Assembly (NCBI RefSeq): GCF_000455325.1
Contig: NZ_HG322951.1
Location: forward strand, 2,151,801-2,215,800
Reading direction: 5' to 3'
Source of the DNA: Mycolicibacterium septicum DSM 44393
Lineage (GTDB): Bacteria > Actinomycetota > Actinomycetes > Mycobacteriales > Mycobacteriaceae
Length of the DNA: 64,000 bases
Shown here: positions 35,026 to 44,315 of the stretch, piece after piece
How positions within the stretch are numbered: position 1 is the first letter of the stretch
Layout: each line of letters begins with the position of its first letter
Notes under the pieces: model-generated
Databases searched by the model: none
The model's input: the letters and a program-made list of their open reading frames with translations, nothing else
What the model was told of the DNA's origin: nothing
Translations under genes and position numbers: made by a program

Positions 35026-36348
35026 ATGACGGCACCAGGCAGTGCGACGGACGCCACGGTGGTTGTGGTCGGCGCTGGAATATCCGGGCTGACCGCAGCC
35101 CGTGAGCTTCATCGCCGCGGCGTCGACGTGGTGGTGCTGGAAGCGGCCGACCGGCTCGGCGGCCGGACGATGAGCGAGACCACCGCACTGGGATCGACGG
35201 TTGACCTCGGCGGTCAGTGGATCGGCCACGATCACCACCGACTCATGGCGTTGGCCGACGAGCTCGACCTGACCCGGTATCAGATGCACACGGGGCCGAT
35301 GCCGGGACTGATCGACCGCTCACGCCGGTTGTCGGTGGTCTCGCCCGCGGTACTCACCGCCGTAGCGGCCCTGGTGGGTGTCGAGGTGTTGTCTCGCACC
35401 GGCGTCCCGCAGCGATGGAGTGGCGGGACCGTGGAGTCGTGGCTGCGCCGGGTACCGGGCCGCACCGCTCGCCGGCTGCTGGAAGTGATTGCCGAGGTGT
35501 CCTGGACGGCAGATCTGGACCGGCATTCGGTGTACGCGATGGCGCGGATGATCCGCCTGCAGGGCGGGGTGCGCACCATGCTGTCGACCAAAGGGGGCGC
35601 GCAGGACTCCCTGCTCGTCGAAGGTATGAGAGGACTCGCCGACGGTTTGGCTGCCGACCTGGGTTCCCGGATCCGCTTGGGGCACAAGGTCGTATCGATC
35701 GGTCGCGACAACTCTGGGGTGACGGTGCAGACGACGGCGGGGGACTTCCGGGCAGCCAAGGTCATCGTCACGGTTCCGGCGCCCATGGCCGGCTCCATCG
35801 CTCACCAACCACCGCTGCCGTTGGAACGGGCTCGGCTCGCGGACGACACCTATATGGGTTCGGTCTACAAGGCCATCGCGGTGTACGAGCGGCCGTTCTG
35901 GAGGCAGGGTAGAGGCGGCGAGCTGATCGTCCTCGACGGTCCGGGCAGCGGTGTCTTCGACACCAGCCCGCCGGACGGTCCGGGCCACCTGTGCGTGCTC
36001 ATCGGTGGACCTGCGGCCCGTGAACTCGATGGTCTGACTCCCGACGAACGGCGACGGGCTGTGCTGGAGCCCTTGGTCAGCCAGATCGGGCCCGATGTTC
36101 TCCGGCCGGTCAGCTGGCACGAGAAGTCGTGGCATACCGACGAATACGTCGGCGGTGGCTATATGGCGCTGCCCGTCGCGGGCTGCCTGGAGGGCCTCCT
36201 CCCGTTGCCCTCCGATCCCGTCGGTGACATCCACTGGGCGGGAACCGAAACCGCGGCCGATCACCCGGGCTACATCGAAGGCGCGATCGAATCCGGTGTC
36301 CGCGTGGCGCAGGAGGTTATCCGGGCGCTGTCGGCCATTCGCGACTAG
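35026..36348 (+). CDS. Flavin-containing amine oxidase (monoamine/polyamine oxidase family)
   Basis: A 440-aa FAD oxidase. The N-terminal motif GAGISGLTAARELHRRG with EAADRLGGR, then GGQWIG, is typical of monoamine and polyamine oxidases. The C-terminal WAGTETAADHPGYIEGAIESG completes the FAD site. It produces H2O2 and an aldehyde from an amine. An SDR gene follows 38 bp later and might act on the product. Regulation is probably by the adjacent TetR. Confidence 0.88.
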   Translation: MTAPGSATDATVVVVGAGISGLTAARELHRRGVDVVVLEAADRLGGRTMSETTALGSTVDLGGQWIGHDHHRLMALADELDLTRYQMHTGPMPGLIDRSRRLSVVSPAVLTAVAALVGVEVLSRTGVPQRWSGGTVESWLRRVPGRTARRLLEVIAEVSWTADLDRHSVYAMARMIRLQGGVRTMLSTKGGAQDSLLVEGMRGLADGLAADLGSRIRLGHKVVSIGRDNSGVTVQTTAGDFRAAKVIVTVPAPMAGSIAHQPPLPLERARLADDTYMGSVYKAIAVYERPFWRQGRGGELIVLDGPGSGVFDTSPPDGPGHLCVLIGGPAARELDGLTPDERRRAVLEPLVSQIGPDVLRPVSWHEKSWHTDEYVGGGYMALPVAGCLEGLLPLPSDPVGDIHWAGTETAADHPGYIEGAIESGVRVAQEVIRALSAIRD

Positions 36349-36386
36349 CGTCGTCTTCTCCCGGTGGGTGGAAGTACCCTCGCGTC

Positions 36387-37226
36387 ATGCCCTCAGTTCT
36401 TGTCACCGGAGCCGCCCGCGGTATCGGTAAGGCCATCGTCGAGCATCTGGCCGCCACCGGGTGGGACGTCATCGCCGGAGTCAGATCGCACTCCGACGGT
36501 GCCGCGGTGACGGAACTCAACCCGCAACGCATCTCGGCGGTGATTCTGGACGTCACCAATGCGGACCATCTCGCCTCGTTGCCTGCTGCGCTCCCGGAAC
36601 GGCTCGACGCGGTGGTGAACAACGCGGGCATCGTGGTGGCCGGTCCGATCGAGACCCTGAGCCCTGAGGACTGGCGCAAACAGTTGGACGTCAACGTGAT
36701 CGGCCAATTCGCGGTGACCCGGGCAGTGCTGCCGAAGCTGCGGGACTCCCGCGGCCGTGTCATCTTCATCTCCAGCGTGAACGGGCAACTGTCAGCGCCG
36801 CTGCTCGGGGCATATGCGGCGTCCAAGTTTGCCTTGGAAGCGGCAGCCGACGCGCTCAGGATCGAGGTACGCCCGTGGGGGGTGCGGGTGGCGGTGGTGG
36901 AGCCGGCGCAAACCGATACCGACATGTGGCGCACCGCCGACGACATGGTGGTGGAGCTGGAAACCTCGATGTCCGCAGAGCATCACGCCCTGTACGACAA
37001 GCACATTGCCGGGATGAAGAAGTTCATCCCGCTGTCGAAGAAGTTGGCGGTGCCGACTTCCAAGGTGGTCGCGGTGGTCGAGACGGCGCTGACCGCGCGC
37101 CGCCCTCGAGCTCGTTACGTGGTCGGTCTCGGGAGCAAGCTCCAGACGTCGATCATGACAAACATCCCCGCGGCACTGAGTGATCGCATCATTGCGGCGG
37201 TTGCCGGCGTCCCACGTAGGCCGTAG
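36387..37226 (+). CDS. SDR-family oxidoreductase
   Basis: A 279-aa short-chain dehydrogenase with TGAARGIG at residues 7-14, NNAGIV, catalytic Ser in ISSVN, and YAASK. The long C-terminal extension with KKFIPLSKKLAVPTSKV resembles retinol- and hydroxysteroid-dehydrogenase-like SDRs. It is downstream of the amine oxidase on the same strand and may be co-transcribed. The substrate is unknown. Confidence 0.85.
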   Translation: MPSVLVTGAARGIGKAIVEHLAATGWDVIAGVRSHSDGAAVTELNPQRISAVILDVTNADHLASLPAALPERLDAVVNNAGIVVAGPIETLSPEDWRKQLDVNVIGQFAVTRAVLPKLRDSRGRVIFISSVNGQLSAPLLGAYAASKFALEAAADALRIEVRPWGVRVAVVEPAQTDTDMWRTADDMVVELETSMSAEHHALYDKHIAGMKKFIPLSKKLAVPTSKVVAVVETALTARRPRARYVVGLGSKLQTSIMTNIPAALSDRIIAAVAGVPRRP

Positions 37227-37255
37227 GGGGCGCTCCGGCGCGACCGGTAATCGGA

Positions 37256-38008
37256 TCAGGTCTGGCAGCTCGGGCACCAGTACGTCACCCGCTCGCTCCC
37301 GGCGTCGGTTTCGATGAGCGTCCCGCAGCGGCGGCAGGGTTCACCGGAGCGGCCGTAGACCCACAGCTGGCGGCCGTTCCGCGTGTCCCCGGTGGTGGTG
37401 CGATTCCATCGGGACCTGTTGAGCCACAGCATGTCCCGGGCGCGTTGCACGACGCGTAGCGGGTCGGTCAGGGCATTGACGGGTGAGGTCGGCAGCCGGC
37501 CGAAGACGAAACACAGTTCATTGCAGTAGACATTGCCGACGCCGGCCATCACACGCTGATCCAGCAGGGCCTGAGCCAGCGGACGGTCGGGATCGGCAGT
37601 CAGGTTGGTCGCGGCGGTGCGGGGCTCCCAGTCGGGGCCGAGCAGGTCCGGCCCGAGGTGCTCGACCGCCGCCATGTCCGTGTCACGGTCCAGGACTTCG
37701 AGAACGCCGAGGTCGATCCCGGTGGCCCGGCTGTCGGCGGTCTCCAACACGGCGCGGATGCGGTGCGGCGCGACTTTCGCCCACCCGATGCGCCAGCTGC
37801 CCTCCATCTTGAGATGCGAGTGGATGCTGGCCGGGCCCACCCGGATGAAGAGGTGCTTGCCTCGGCTGAGTACCTCGTCGACCACCTGCCCGGTGAGATC
37901 GACCGTGGCATACCGGGGCACCCTGATGTCGCAGCGGGTCAACGTTTTGCCCGCCAGCACGTCACGCAGCGCCGTGGCGGTGTGGAAGACGGTGTCGCCT
38001 TCGGGCAT
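37256..38008 (-). CDS. nei2: Fpg/Nei-family DNA glycosylase-lyase (Nei2)
   Basis: A 250-aa base-excision repair enzyme. The mature N-terminus is P-E-G-D-T, giving the catalytic Pro and Glu of the family. The H2TH region contains [15 protein letters not shown], and the C-terminal zinc finger is C-x2-C-x16-C-x2-C (CRRCG and CPSCQ). It removes oxidised pyrimidines and nicks abasic sites. Orthologue of Rv3297, next to lhr as in M. tuberculosis but with an SDR gene between. Confidence 0.93.
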   Translation of the reverse strand: MPEGDTVFHTATALRDVLAGKTLTRCDIRVPRYATVDLTGQVVDEVLSRGKHLFIRVGPASIHSHLKMEGSWRIGWAKVAPHRIRAVLETADSRATGIDLGVLEVLDRDTDMAAVEHLGPDLLGPDWEPRTAATNLTADPDRPLAQALLDQRVMAGVGNVYCNELCFVFGRLPTSPVNALTDPLRVVQRARDMLWLNRSRWNRTTTGDTRNGRQLWVYGRSGEPCRRCGTLIETDAGSERVTYWCPSCQT

Positions 38009-38011
38009 GCC

Positions 38012-38959
38012 CTATTCAACCAGCTTCAGAGAATGCTCCCAGAGTCGTTCTGCGTTGGACGGGTCCAGCGCATATCGGGCGACACCGGATATGCCGAACT
38101 CATCGCGGCGCTCAACGACTCGCGCTTCGTTGCAATCGTCGAAGTACCGGCCGCTGATGCCTTCCAGCAGTGGTGAGGCCGCCAGCAGCACCGAGGTGGC
38201 GGCACCCTGCTCCACCGTCTTGAGCCGGCTGCCCGCTTCCTCGAATCGTTGAGCTGCCTGGGCGCCGTAGGCCGGATCAAGGTGGCGCTGCAATGCCGTG
38301 AGAATGCCACCGGGCATCAAGGAGTTCGCGGTGATGCCGTCGCCGGCCCAGCGGCGGGTCGCCTCCACGGCGAACAACACGTTGGCGGTCTTGGACTGGC
38401 CGTATGCCCCGAACGGGTCGTAGTCGCGGAACGCATAGTCGATGTCGTCGAACACGACGGGGGAGCGCAGGTGCCCGGACGAGCTGACCGAGACCACACG
38501 GGCGCCCCCGGCCGCGGCAAGGGCCCGGTGCAACCCGGTGGCGAGCGTGAAATGGCCGAGATGATTGGTCGCGAACTGCAGTTCGTGACCGGTGGACGAC
38601 AACGTGCGCTCCTGTACCGCCATCACCCCGGCGTTGTTGACCAGAATGTGCAACGGCCCGGACCAGGCACGTGCGAACGACCGCACGCTGCCGAGATCGG
38701 TGAGGTCGAGGGTGGCGACCGTGATTTCGTTGTTTCCGGTCGACGCGCGCAGATCCGCGGCGACGCGATCACCCGCAGCGGCGTCCCGGACGGCCAACGT
38801 CACGGCGGCGCCGGCGGCGGCAAGCGCTCGGGCCGTTTCGGTGCCGATGCCCGAGGCCGCGCCGGTGACGATGGCCGAGCGTCCGGACAGGTCGACTCCG
38901 GCGATCACCTCCGAGGCGGTCGATTCGAAGCCGAAGGGCGTGGTGATGGGAGCGGTCAT
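38012..38959 (-). CDS. SDR-family oxidoreductase, retinol-dehydrogenase-like
   Basis: A 315-aa short-chain dehydrogenase from ATG 38959 with TGAASGIG, NNAGVM, VSSSGH, and YGQSK. The order and the LSSTGHELQFATNHLGHF segment place it in the large actinobacterial group related to retinol dehydrogenases and protochlorophyllide reductase. It ends 3 bp before the nei2 start on the same strand and starts 43 bp after the lhr stop, so the three may form one transcript. The substrate is unknown. Confidence 0.85.
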   Translation of the reverse strand: MTAPITTPFGFESTASEVIAGVDLSGRSAIVTGAASGIGTETARALAAAGAAVTLAVRDAAAGDRVAADLRASTGNNEITVATLDLTDLGSVRSFARAWSGPLHILVNNAGVMAVQERTLSSTGHELQFATNHLGHFTLATGLHRALAAAGGARVVSVSSSGHLRSPVVFDDIDYAFRDYDPFGAYGQSKTANVLFAVEATRRWAGDGITANSLMPGGILTALQRHLDPAYGAQAAQRFEEAGSRLKTVEQGAATSVLLAASPLLEGISGRYFDDCNEARVVERRDEFGISGVARYALDPSNAERLWEHSLKLVE

Positions 38960-39001
38960 GCGTGTCAACAACAACGCATGCCCGGGCACTGTTCCCTACG
39001 G

Positions 39002-42000
39002 CTACCGAAGCCGCAGGCCGCGCGGGGTACGGGAGAATCCCGCCCCGGTCAGCGCATCCTGCACGGCGGCACGGTCGGCGTCGACGCCGGGATCGAGCAC
39101 CGCGACCCCGTTGATCCGCTCGACCAAGAGCGACGGCATGCGCCCGGTGCTCACGAGTTCGGCCAGAGCGCCCGCGGCGGCCCGCTGGGTGTCGGCGTCC
39201 GAGGTGAAGCTGAGCAGGGTCCGGCCGCCGCGCTCCAGGAACCACACCAACTGCCCGTCGACCAGCGCGACCAGGGCTCCGGCCTTCCGGCCGGGTCGGT
39301 GGGTGTCGTCGCCGCCGCGATCGGGCCAGGCCAGGGCCGCCCCGTAGGGGTTGGCCGGATCGGTCGCGGCGAGAACGACGGCGTGGTACTCGGGGCGCTG
39401 AGGGTCAACCCCGTCGAGGTAGGACCGCAACCGGTCGACCGTCGAGGCTGCCGCGAACTGTGCCCCGCCCAGCGATTCCACGAAGTAGCCCCGCTGGCAG
39501 CGGCCGGCGTCCTCGAATGCGCTCAGCACCTTGTACAGGGTGGCGAACCCGCCGGGCACCCCCTCGGCTGCTGCCGCCCCCTTCGTCAGCACCCCGTGCC
39601 GATTGAGCAGCAGCTCCGCCTGGAAGTGGGCTCGCACCGTCGAATCCGGTTCTGCGCCAGGCAATGCCGACCATCGGCCGGACACCATTGGATCGGCCGC
39701 CCGGGCATGCGGACGCGCCACACTGTAGCGGCTGAGCCGGGGCGGCCGTTGGCGCTGCCGGTGCGCCGGGCTCCCCGATCGCCGCGGACCGGACAGCATC
39801 GCCCGCACAGGGGCGAACGTGTCCCCGGTGACCCATCCCGCCCAGATCAGCTCCCACAGAGCGGTTTTCAGTTCGGACTCGGCGGTGTCGTCGGTGAGCT
39901 GGCGGAAGAAGTACGCCCCGCCGTGCCCCAGTGTCTCCATGATCGCCCGGTGGGTATCGGTGAATTCGATCTCGGCGGGAACGGGCAGCGTCAGCGGCGC
40001 GGTCTCGGCCAGATGGAACGTCACCCAGCCGTCGCTGCTGCCGATCTGCCCGGCGCCCGACCACATGACCTCACCCGAGGCCAGCAGCTCGTCGAGCATG
40101 GCCGGTTGGTAATCGCGCACCCGTTGACCGAAGACGAGCGACTCCACCGCCGACGCGGGAATGGGGACACCGGCCAACTGCTCGATCACCGCGGCCAGGC
40201 CGTCGATTCCCGCGCTGTGGGTGGATCCGACGTGTTGCCAGGCCGGCAGGAAGCGACCGTAGGCCGCAGTGCTGACCGGTTCGACCTGGGCGCGCAGCGC
40301 GGCCAGGGAACGGCGGCGCAGGATCCTGAGAACCTCGGCGTCGCACCACTGATCGCCGGGGAGATCGTCGACGAACTCACCGCGAACCAGCCGGCCGTCG
40401 ACAGCCATGCGGCCCAACACATCTGCGGTCACCCGCAGACCCAGCCCGAACCGGGCGGCCACCTCCGCGGTGGTGAAGGGCCCATGGGTGCGGGCATAGC
40501 GGCCGATCAAATCTCCGAGCGGGTCGTCGACGGATTCGGTGAATGCCGCGGGCACCCCGACGGGTACCGGTGCGCCGACCCCGTCGCGCAGCAAGCCGAT
40601 GTCTTCCACCGCCGCCCACCAGGTCTGGCCGGCATAGGTCACCGGCAGCGCACGCTTGGCGGCGTGCAGCCCGTCGAGCCAGCCGCCGATCGTGTCGGTG
40701 GTGGCGCGTGCGGCGATTTCGGACTCGGTGAGTGGGCCCAGCATCCGCAGCAGATCGGCCACCGCCTCGGCGTCCCGGGCGGCCCGCTCCTCGGTGAGGT
40801 GTTGCAGCTGTGCCGCGGTTGACGCCACCACCGCCGGATCCAAGAGCTCGCGCAGTTCGATGCGGCCCAGCAATTCGGACAGCAGCACGGTGTCCAGCGC
40901 CAGTGCCGCGGCCCGTCGCTCGGCGAGCGGGCTGTCGCCCTCGTACATGAACGCGCCCACATAGCCGAACAGAAGCGAGGCCGCGAACGGTGACGGGGTG
41001 GCGGTTTCGACCTCGACCACCCGCAGCCGGCGCTGAGCCACCCGCCGCATCAGGTCGGTCAGGGCGGGCACGTCGTAGACGTCCTGCAGGCATTCCCGGA
41101 CCGTTTCCAGCACGATCGGGAAGTCCGGGTACTTGCGGGCGATGTCGAGCAGTTGCGCGGCGCGCTGCCGTTGATGCCACAACGGGGACCGCTTGCCCGG
41201 GTGCCTGCGTGGCAGCAGCAGGGCACGCGCGGCGCATTCACGGAACCGGGAGGCGAACAACGCGGAGCCGCCCACCTCCGCGGTGACGATGGGCTCGACC
41301 TCGTCGGCGTCGAACACGAACAGGTCTGCGCCCGGAGGGTTTTCGCCGCTGTCGGGTAGCCGCACGATGATGCCGTCATCGGAGGCGGTCGGCTTCTCGT
41401 CGATGCCGTAGCGCTCCCGCAGCCGTCGGCCCACCGCGAGGGCCAGCGGCCCGTGGACCCGCAGCCCGTACGGGGAATGCAGGATCACCCGCCAGTCACC
41501 GAGCTCGTCGCGGAAGCGCTCGACCACAAAGGTGCTGTCGCTGGGGACCACACCCGTGGCTTCCCGCTGATCGTGCAACAGCTGATACAGGTTGTCGGTG
41601 GCGAAGCCGGCGAAACCCATTGTCTGGCAGCGGTCATCGAACTCGGCGCGGCCGAGTGCGGCCAGTTCTCCGGTGAACGCCCCGACCGCCTCACCCAGCT
41701 CGGCGGGCCGGCCCACACTGTCGCCGCGCCAGAACGGCAACCGGGCGGGCTGGCCCGGCGCCGGGATGACCAGCACCCGGTCATGGGTGATCTCGGTGAT
41801 CCGCCAACTGGTGGCACCCAGGGAGATGACGTCGCCCGGGCGCGACTCGTACACCATCTCCTCGTCGAGTTCGCCTACCCGGGACGGTTTTTCGGAATCG
41901 GTGGCCAGGTAGACGGTGAACAGGCCGCGGTCGGGGATGGCCCCGCCGGAGGTGACGGCAAGGCGCTGGGCGCCCGGGCGGGCGGTCAGGGTCCCGTGGT

Positions 42001-43519
42001 CGCGGTCGTACACCAGCCGGGGACGCAGCTCGGCGAACTCGGTGGACGGATACTTCCCGGACAGCAGGTCGAGGGTCGCCTCGAAGGCGCTGCGCGGCAA
42101 GGTGGCGAACGGCGCGCTGCGCCGTACCGCGTCGAACCAGGCATCGGCGTCCACCGGTTCGAGGGCGGCCACCGCCACCGTGTGCTGGGCCAGCACGTCG
42201 AGCGGATTGGCCGGGACGTGCATGGTCTCGATGTCACCGGAGCGCATGCGTTGCACCGTCACCGCGCAGCCGATCAGATCGGTGCGGTGCTTGGGGAACA
42301 GCACACCCTGGGAGATCTCGCCGACCTGATGCCCGGCACGCCCGATGCGCTGCAGTCCGCTGGCCACCGACGGCGGCGACTCGACCTGGATCACCAGATC
42401 GACGGCACCCATGTCGATGCCCAGCTCCAAGCTGGAGGTGGCGACCACGGCGCGGAGCCGCCCGCTCTTGAGGTCGTCCTCAACCTGGGCCCGCTGTTCC
42501 TTGCTGACCGAACCGTGGTGGGCCCGCGCCAGTAGCGGCAGCGCGCCGTTGGCCTGACCACTCGCCATGAGCTGGGCGGGGGCACCGCCGCCGACCTGGG
42601 GATTGTGCGTGGACGGCAACTCGATGCCGGACCGCTCGGCGTGAATCTCGTTGAGACGTGAGGTCAGCCGCTCCGCCAGCCGGCGCGAGTTGGCGAACAC
42701 GATCGAGGACTGGTGCGCCTCGATCAGATCCACGATGCGTTCTTCGACGTCGGGCCAGATGCTGTTGTTGTCGAGGTTGGCCATGTCCGGAACCGGAACC
42801 TGCACCGACAGGTCGAAGGTCTTGGCGGCAGGCGGGGCCACGATGGTGGTGGGGGCCTGCCCGGACAGGAACCGGGCCACCTCCTCGGGCGGACGCACCG
42901 TCGCGGACAGCCCGATCCGCTGGGCGGGCCTGTCGAGAAGCTGATCCAGCCGTTCGAGCGAGAGTGCCAGGTGTGCACCGCGTTTGGTGGCGGCCACGGC
43001 GTGAACCTCGTCGACGATCACGGTCCGCACCGACGCGAGCGTCTCGCGGGCCGCCGAGGTCAGCATCAGGAACAGTGACTCCGGGGTGGTGATCAGGATG
43101 TCGGGCGGCTTGCTCAGCATCGCGCGGCGCTGACTGGGCGTGGTGTCCCCGGACCGGACCCCGACGCTGATCGACGGGGCGGCCACCCCGTGCCGCTCGG
43201 CGACCCGGGTGATCCCGGTCAGCGGGGTGCGCAGGTTGCGCTCGACGTCGACGGCCAATGCCTTGAGCGGCGACACGTAGAGCACCGTCGTGCCCGAACG
43301 CGGTTCCGCACCCGCCCCGGCCAGCTCGTCGATGGCCCACAGGAACGCCGCGAGGGTCTTGCCCGAGCCGGTCGGCGCGATGACCAGGGTGTTGTGCCCC
43401 TCGGCGATGGCGGCCCAGGCCTGCGCCTGCGCGGCCGTCGGCGCTGGGAAGGCAGCCGTGAACCACTCCCGGGTCAGTGCACTGAACCGGGCCAGCGGAT
43501 CGACCGGCTTGGTGGCCAC
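39002..43519 (-). CDS. lhr: Large superfamily 2 DNA helicase Lhr
   Basis: A 1505-aa helicase, similar in length to Rv3296. Motif I is APTGSGKTLAAF near residue 50, motif II VDEVHAVA, motif III LSATVR, motif VI QRIGRAGHQ. These make the RecA-like core, followed by the winged helix and the long C-terminal domain typical of Lhr. It is a 3'-to-5' ATP-driven DNA and RNA:DNA helicase, and in mycobacteria it is linked to the mitomycin C DNA-damage response. Same strand as nei2. Confidence 0.95.
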   Translation of the reverse strand: MATKPVDPLARFSALTREWFTAAFPAPTAAQAQAWAAIAEGHNTLVIAPTGSGKTLAAFLWAIDELAGAGAEPRSGTTVLYVSPLKALAVDVERNLRTPLTGITRVAERHGVAAPSISVGVRSGDTTPSQRRAMLSKPPDILITTPESLFLMLTSAARETLASVRTVIVDEVHAVAATKRGAHLALSLERLDQLLDRPAQRIGLSATVRPPEEVARFLSGQAPTTIVAPPAAKTFDLSVQVPVPDMANLDNNSIWPDVEERIVDLIEAHQSSIVFANSRRLAERLTSRLNEIHAERSGIELPSTHNPQVGGGAPAQLMASGQANGALPLLARAHHGSVSKEQRAQVEDDLKSGRLRAVVATSSLELGIDMGAVDLVIQVESPPSVASGLQRIGRAGHQVGEISQGVLFPKHRTDLIGCAVTVQRMRSGDIETMHVPANPLDVLAQHTVAVAALEPVDADAWFDAVRRSAPFATLPRSAFEATLDLLSGKYPSTEFAELRPRLVYDRDHGTLTARPGAQRLAVTSGGAIPDRGLFTVYLATDSEKPSRVGELDEEMVYESRPGDVISLGATSWRITEITHDRVLVIPAPGQPARLPFWRGDSVGRPAELGEAVGAFTGELAALGRAEFDDRCQTMGFAGFATDNLYQLLHDQREATGVVPSDSTFVVERFRDELGDWRVILHSPYGLRVHGPLALAVGRRLRERYGIDEKPTASDDGIIVRLPDSGENPPGADLFVFDADEVEPIVTAEVGGSALFASRFRECAARALLLPRRHPGKRSPLWHQRQRAAQLLDIARKYPDFPIVLETVRECLQDVYDVPALTDLMRRVAQRRLRVVEVETATPSPFAASLLFGYVGAFMYEGDSPLAERRAAALALDTVLLSELLGRIELRELLDPAVVASTAAQLQHLTEERAARDAEAVADLLRMLGPLTESEIAARATTDTIGGWLDGLHAAKRALPVTYAGQTWWAAVEDIGLLRDGVGAPVPVGVPAAFTESVDDPLGDLIGRYARTHGPFTTAEVAARFGLGLRVTADVLGRMAVDGRLVRGEFVDDLPGDQWCDAEVLRILRRRSLAALRAQVEPVSTAAYGRFLPAWQHVGSTHSAGIDGLAAVIEQLAGVPIPASAVESLVFGQRVRDYQPAMLDELLASGEVMWSGAGQIGSSDGWVTFHLAETAPLTLPVPAEIEFTDTHRAIMETLGHGGAYFFRQLTDDTAESELKTALWELIWAGWVTGDTFAPVRAMLSGPRRSGSPAHRQRQRPPRLSRYSVARPHARAADPMVSGRWSALPGAEPDSTVRAHFQAELLLNRHGVLTKGAAAAEGVPGGFATLYKVLSAFEDAGRCQRGYFVESLGGAQFAAASTVDRLRSYLDGVDPQRPEYHAVVLAATDPANPYGAALAWPDRGGDDTHRPGRKAGALVALVDGQLVWFLERGGRTLLSFTSDADTQRAAAGALAELVSTGRMPSLLVERINGVAVLDPGVDADRAAVQDALTGAGFSRTPRGLRLR

Positions 43520-43556
43520 CTAGCCCATACTGCCGCGCAGCACCGACAAGTAGGCG

Positions 43557-44210
43557 TCAGCGGTGTTCGCGAGCGGCGGCGCAGACCAGTTCGGCCGGTA
43601 GCCCGGGCACCCGGCCGACGGCGTCTAGCAGGGCGTGCGCACAGCTGTCGGCCACAAAGCCCGCATCGATCGACGGATCCTTGAGCCTTTGCCGGCACAT
43701 CTCGAAGGTCAGGGCCAGCCAGCCGTAGACGGTGGCCCGGAGATCACGTTCGACCTTGGCGTCCAGCGGTTCGGATACCGCGTCGGCGATCCGGCCCATG
43801 ATCCGGTCCGCCTGCCGATCGTTGTCGACGTCGTCGACGCCGCGCAGCACCGGGTCGGTGCGGCCCAGGCCCATGTACGCCGCCCACGCCCCGTGCGGAT
43901 GCTCCTCGTCGTAGCGCAGGTAGGCCAGCACGCCGGCGCGCAGCTGGCCGAACAGGCTCTGGCCAGGCTCGGGAGGTGTGCTGGTGGCCTCGAACAAGCG
44001 CTCGCCCTCGGCCTGGACCACGGCGGCGAAGAAGGCCCGCTTGTCGGGGAAGTAGTGGTACATCAGGGCTCGCGACACCCCGGCGCGTTCGGCGATCTCG
44101 TCGATGCGGACCTCGTCGTACGGTCGTTGGCCGAACACCTCGGCTCCCAGCGCCAGCAGCTCGTTGCGTCTGTCGGCGGGGGAAAGCCGGCGTCTCGACT
44201 CGGCACCCAC
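43557..44210 (-). CDS. TetR-family regulator (Rv3295-like)
   Basis: A 217-aa TetR protein. The HTH is YDEVRIDEIAERAGVSRALMYHYFPDKRAFF. It starts 105 bp from the divergent P450 gene, with a 19-bp inverted repeat between them. In M. tuberculosis Rv3295 sits next to lhr, as here, so the gene is backbone while the P450 is local. It probably represses itself and perhaps the P450. Confidence 0.87.
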   Translation of the reverse strand: MGAESRRRLSPADRRNELLALGAEVFGQRPYDEVRIDEIAERAGVSRALMYHYFPDKRAFFAAVVQAEGERLFEATSTPPEPGQSLFGQLRAGVLAYLRYDEEHPHGAWAAYMGLGRTDPVLRGVDDVDNDRQADRIMGRIADAVSEPLDAKVERDLRATVYGWLALTFEMCRQRLKDPSIDAGFVADSCAHALLDAVGRVPGLPAELVCAAAREHR

Positions 44211-44255
44211 GTGAGCAGCTTAACTTCACGGCTGTTCATCGCGGCGAGGCTCGGC

Positions 44256-44274
44256 GGGTGACGGACCGTCACCC
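44256..44274. promoter_or_regulatory. Candidate TetR operator before the P450
   Basis: GGGTGACG-GAC-CGTCACCC, a perfect inverted repeat with 8-bp arms. It is 46 bp from the TetR start codon and ends 6 bp before a consensus TTGACA at 44280-44285 that faces the P450 gene. A -10 near 44304 would make the P450 transcript leaderless at ATG 44316. Confidence 0.6.
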
Positions 44275-44315
44275 CTTACTTGACACATGTACAACAAGGC
44301 CGGAATCCTGGTGTC

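Noticed and set aside
38249-40822. 857-codon open frame opposite the SDR gene and lhr
   Set aside because: It runs antisense through motifs of two conserved proteins and has only Gly/Arg/Gln-rich shadow composition.
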